Source: Candidatus Wildermuthbacteria bacterium (GTDB taxonomy: Bacteria > Patescibacteriota > Minisyncoccia > Minisyncoccales > UBA10102). From it: a stretch of DNA of 15,847 nt. How positions within the stretch are numbered: the stretch's first letter is position 1; every line of letters begins with the position of its first letter. The stretch covers positions 1 to 15,847 of the forward strand of contig JACOVZ010000055.1 in assembly GCA_016177065.1 (NCBI GenBank), in the 5' to 3' direction. A program made the position numbers and the translations under genes. Below the pieces are notes generated by a model. It was not told where the DNA came from. It worked only from the letters and a program-made list of their open reading frames with translations, and did not search any database. Positions 13,486 through 15,847 of the stretch are shown piece by piece.

Positions 13486-14393
13486 TGCAAGGTATGAACT
13501 TTAAGCGCATTTTCAAATCAGGACTTGAAAAATTCATCCGCGAAAAAGGCTCTTCTTCAGCCGCTCTTGTTGTCATGATGGCTGTTGCAGGGACTGTGCT
13601 TTTTTTGTATATGCTTCAGGGAGTAAGCTCTTTTTCCATTGCGCAGCTCCAGGATTCTGTGGATATTTCCGCGTATTTTGTTGAGGATGCCTCAGAAGAA
13701 GACATTTCTGCGCTTCAAGACAAGCTTCTAGCTCTTCCAGAGGTTGCAAGCGCTCAATATATCACCCAAGACCAGGCTTTAGAGCAATTCAAAGCAGATC
13801 ATGAGAATGATCCTGTGATTCTGGAGTCTCTGGAGATTATCGGAAAGAACCCTCTTTTAGCTTCGCTGAATATTAAGGCTTCAGACCCTTTGCAGTACCA
13901 GAACATTGCGAACTTTCTGGAGCAGGGGAATTACCCTTTTATTCAGACCGTTGATTACAAAGACAGAGCTCCTGTCATTGACAGGCTTTTGAACCTTATC
14001 TCCGGTTTCCGCGTTGCAGTCATTGCGTTCATGATTGGGCTTGCTCTGCTCGCGACGCTTGTTGCGTTTAACACCACGCGTCTTGCAATTTACAATGCAA
14101 AGGAAGAGATTGAGGTTATGAAGCTGGTTGGAGCTTCCAATGAGTTTGTAAGGGGGCCTTTCCTTGTGCAGGGAGCTATTGTGGGCGTTGTCGCAAGCTT
14201 CTTTGTGTTCATTTCTGCAATTCCTTTGTTCTGGATTTTAAGCCCAAAGCTTGAGTTGTTTCTCTCTGGCTTTAGCATATTTGGATATTTCCTTTCCCAT
14301 TTCTTTTGGATCTTTCTTCTCCAGACCGCAGTGGGAGTTTTGCTCGGAGTGCTGTCCAGCATGATTGCGATACGAAAGTATCTGAAGGTCTAG
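13485..14393 (+). CDS. ftsX: Cell division membrane protein FtsX
   Basis: FtsX is the membrane half of FtsEX and passes the ATPase state of FtsE to hydrolase regulators outside the membrane. The 302 residues fit the family: a cytoplasmic N terminus, one helix (about 25-46), an extracytoplasmic domain (about 50-165), then three helices (about 172-195, 222-248, 262-292). The E-E-I-E-V-M-K-L-V-G-A-S motif before the third helix is the FtsX signature. The start at 13485 overlaps ftsE by 1 nt. ATG 13494 has AAGG just ahead of it and is an alternative that removes three residues. It is the last gene of the prfB-ftsEX operon. Confidence 0.93.
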   Translation: MQGMNFKRIFKSGLEKFIREKGSSSAALVVMMAVAGTVLFLYMLQGVSSFSIAQLQDSVDISAYFVEDASEEDISALQDKLLALPEVASAQYITQDQALEQFKADHENDPVILESLEIIGKNPLLASLNIKASDPLQYQNIANFLEQGNYPFIQTVDYKDRAPVIDRLLNLISGFRVAVIAFMIGLALLATLVAFNTTRLAIYNAKEEIEVMKLVGASNEFVRGPFLVQGAIVGVVASFFVFISAIPLFWILSPKLELFLSGFSIFGYFLSHFFWIFLLQTAVGVLLGVLSSMIAIRKYLKV

Positions 14394-14427
14394 ATTTTTT
14401 GAGAGAAATGAGCTAGAGTAGCCGCAT

Positions 14428-14498
14428 TGCCAGGTCTTCTAAAGGTAGGAAGATGGACTCTGAATCCATTAATCTAGGTTCGACTCCTAGCCTGGCAG
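14428..14498 (+). tRNA. tRNA-Gln(CTG)
   Basis: A complete 71-nt cloverleaf: acceptor TGCCAGG/CCTGGCA, D-stem TTCT/GGAA, anticodon stem ATGGA/TCCAT with loop CTCTGAA, and T-stem CTAGG/CCTAG with loop TTCGACT. The anticodon CTG reads the glutamine codon CAG. The weak U1-A72 first pair and G73 fit glutamine identity. CCA is not encoded (CTA follows). It lies 34 nt after ftsX with no clear promoter, and marks the boundary between core genes and the AT-richer region. Confidence 0.93.
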
Positions 14499-14551
14499 CT
14501 AAGATTGGAAGTACCGAGGAGACCTAGCCTTTTTATTATGGGATAAAGGCC

Positions 14552-15133
14552 ATGGAAAACATGCTGGTAGATAAAATTATACAGAAGGTACAATCACATA
14601 TCGAAAAATTAGAGCAAAGACGGAAGACTGAACACGATTCAGATAAAAAGTTCCTCTTGGGAGCGCTAAGAAATATTCTCAGGCATGCCTTAGCGAATCT
14701 GTCTATTTTTTACTGCAAAGAGTTGCAAGATGTGCAGCAGTTGAACTATAAGACAAAAAGGGGCTCTACTATCTCTATTCCCCTAGATCGTACTTTCCTC
14801 GATAGATCTCTAAGACGACTTCTTATACTAGACATATGGGGGCAACTGGAGTTCTATTATTCTAAAAAAGTACCGGGCAGCGATAAAATGCTTGCGAGCG
14901 GAATAGTACAGTCATACTATCAGCAAAAAGGGGCCTCCGTGCCGGATGAAGTCACATTCATTCGAGAAACCAGAAACTGCCTTCATGGCAATGGAATATA
15001 TAGTCCAAGCAAGTCAAGAATTGATGCTACAATTGACAGCACACAATACTCTCTATTACCAGGACAAGAGGTAGATTTCGTAGACTATCAGTTTATCTTG
15101 AGTACTATCAATACCACCTTGAACCTATTATGA
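14552..15133 (+). CDS. HEPN-like protein, unknown function
   Basis: A 193-residue, mainly helical protein not matched to a named family. Residues 138-145 read R-E-T-R-N-C-L-H and are followed by G-N-G. This fits the R-x4-6-H motif (Arg138, His145) of HEPN ribonucleases, which serve as toxins in toxin-antitoxin, abortive infection and CRISPR systems. A long N-terminal helical stretch (about 5-60) precedes it, as in HEPN folds. The start at 14552 follows AAAGG by 2 nt; ATG 14561 is an alternative. It overlaps the next gene by 4 nt (ATGA). The DNA is AT-richer and uses rarer codons such as ATA and CTA more than the core genes, which suggests acquisition. The motif is visible, but the RNase role is inferred. 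Confidence 0.7.
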   Translation: MENMLVDKIIQKVQSHIEKLEQRRKTEHDSDKKFLLGALRNILRHALANLSIFYCKELQDVQQLNYKTKRGSTISIPLDRTFLDRSLRRLLILDIWGQLEFYYSKKVPGSDKMLASGIVQSYYQQKGASVPDEVTFIRETRNCLHGNGIYSPSKSRIDATIDSTQYSLLPGQEVDFVDYQFILSTINTTLNLL

Positions 15134-15645
15134 ATTCAGGGACAACAAAACAATCGATGGCTCTAGAACGCCTGATACTCTCTATGTTTGATGCTGTATC
15201 ATATCCACTAACACATGAGGAGTTTTCGATCGTACAAATACCATGGTGGCATATACTAAAACGCCGATACTTTTCTAACTTGTATCGTACTGTAATCCTA
15301 TACTTAGTTAAACAATCGATCGTAGATGCCTTCCCGGAAAACGCACCAGTGATACTTATAAAATTCCAAGAGATATTCAATCGTGTTTATCAAAATTCTC
15401 CAACATCACAAACTGCAATTGAAGCTGACCTTCTGCTATTTGATGAAATGACTGACAAATGGAAAAGTACAGATCGATTTCTGAAGTTGACTTCATACGT
15501 AGTAGACCAAATCGAAAAAAGTTCCAAGAGATTCGTTTATGCTGCTCAGCTTGCGGTACGCTTAGAATCAACGTATGAGCAGTTTGTTTCGATAGGAGAT
15601 AAAGTAAAGCTAAGTGATGAAAACCTAGTATGCGAATATGATTAG
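15130..15645 (+). CDS. Hypothetical helical protein paired with the HEPN-like gene
   Basis: A 171-residue protein of no recognised family. It is predicted mostly helical, with alternating hydrophobic and charged residues, a Trp-Trp pair at 39-40 and no signal peptide. The 4-nt overlap with the HEPN-like gene means the two are probably translated together. It could be the neutralising partner of a toxin or a second subunit of a complex. No DNA-binding or catalytic motif is seen. Composition is AT-rich like its partner. Confidence 0.7.
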   Translation: MNSGTTKQSMALERLILSMFDAVSYPLTHEEFSIVQIPWWHILKRRYFSNLYRTVILYLVKQSIVDAFPENAPVILIKFQEIFNRVYQNSPTSQTAIEADLLLFDEMTDKWKSTDRFLKLTSYVVDQIEKSSKRFVYAAQLAVRLESTYEQFVSIGDKVKLSDENLVCEYD

Positions 15646-15783
15646 CCCCGACCGAAACGGGTAGATGAGATGCCCTTTGAAAGCCTCAACATCCCTCTTA
15701 AAACCCAGGTTCTAGACCGAAGAAGTCAGCCATCATATGCTAAGTCAAGTGACCGAGACGCATAATCTTTGATAAACAAATCC
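15646..15783. other. Non-coding stretch with hairpins and a repeated hexamer
   Basis: No gene is supported here. Two small stems are visible: CCCG-ACCGAAA-CGGG (about 15647-15661) and GGGTA/TGCCC (about 15659-15675). GACCGA occurs three times (15650, 15715, 15751). It could be a structured RNA, an untranslated leader of the next gene, or part of an integrated element. No RNA family was recognised. Confidence 0.3.
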
Positions 15784-15847
15784 ATGAAATTAAAGTTATC
15801 CAAAGAAGAGGTTCAAGCGTATTGCCTCAAAAATCAATATGCAACTC
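15784..15847 (+). CDS. Start of a gene cut by the window end
   Basis: An open frame from ATG 15784 runs to the window end (21 codons, starting MKLKLSKEEV). CATAAT at 15761-15766 could be a -10 box, but no good -35 is seen. There is no clear ribosome binding site. The fragment is too short to assign, and it could still be a chance frame. Confidence 0.35.
   Translation, partial: MKLKLSKEEVQAYCLKNQYAT

Noticed and set aside
14534..14539. TATTAT as a -10 box of the HEPN-like gene
   Set aside because: It fits the near-leaderless style, but no -35 box is found at 16-18 nt, so it is not listed as a promoter.
15646..15783. Group I or group II intron core
   Set aside because: None of the conserved core elements of group I introns or the domain V hairpin of group II introns was seen.
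14474..15847. Repeat of the tRNA-Gln 3' end as a right attachment site
   Set aside because: I looked for the T-arm and acceptor sequence downstream and found no copy in the window. An att site may lie beyond the end.
1..15847. CRISPR array, insertion sequence or UGA recoding
   Set aside because: No regularly spaced repeats and no transposase gene are present. TGA is used as a stop at ATGA junctions, and RF2 is present.

Overview
The window looks like a chromosomal segment of a small-genome bacterium of the Candidate Phyla Radiation (Patescibacteria, Parcubacteria-like). This is inferred from gene content and style. It has a sigma-region-4/HARE-HTH regulator next to a membrane protein and VirD4-like ATPase pair. 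The PGK and RecJ-like proteins are short, gene starts overlap, and Shine-Dalgarno sites are nearly absent. Standard bacterial code is used: TGA is a stop, and prfB (release factor 2) is present with its frameshift site intact.

Layout. (1) 21-6699, plus strand: an apparent six-gene operon behind one good promoter. It holds the sigma4/HARE regulator, a membrane protein, a VirD4/TraG-like ATPase with a zinc-ribbon tail, phosphoglycerate kinase, a RecJ-like DHH phosphoesterase and RNase HI. Every junction overlaps by 1 to 11 nt. (2) 6711-7131, minus strand: the RNase P RNA gene with its promoter and intrinsic terminator. (3) 7160-10620, plus: murJ (lipid II flippase) overlapping lepA (EF4). The murJ promoter shares its -35 box with the divergent rnpB promoter. 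(4) 10621-11172: two perfect copies of a 24-bp AT-rich repeat, a possible 30-residue membrane peptide on the minus strand, and an FtsB/DivIC-like division gene. (5) 11184-11652: a nested inverted repeat, four tRNA or tRNA-like genes and a strong terminator. The first two tRNAs are regular (Gly-CCC, Thr-CGT). The next two have their own promoter and odd geometry. (6) 11655-14393: prfB with a classical RF2 frameshift site, then ftsE and ftsX. (7) 14428-15847: tRNA-Gln(CTG), followed immediately by AT-richer DNA of different character. This holds a two-gene overlapping pair whose first product carries a HEPN-like R-x6-H motif, a structured non-coding stretch, and the start of a further gene.

The core genes serve glycolysis, RNA processing, translation (lepA, prfB, tRNAs, rnpB), peptidoglycan export and division (murJ, ftsB-like, ftsEX). 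The most interesting parts are the operon 62-4085 (regulator, membrane protein, DNA-pump-like ATPase), the leaderless promoter style, the two odd tRNAs, and the HEPN-like pair beside tRNA-Gln. All readings are by eye, with no database search.
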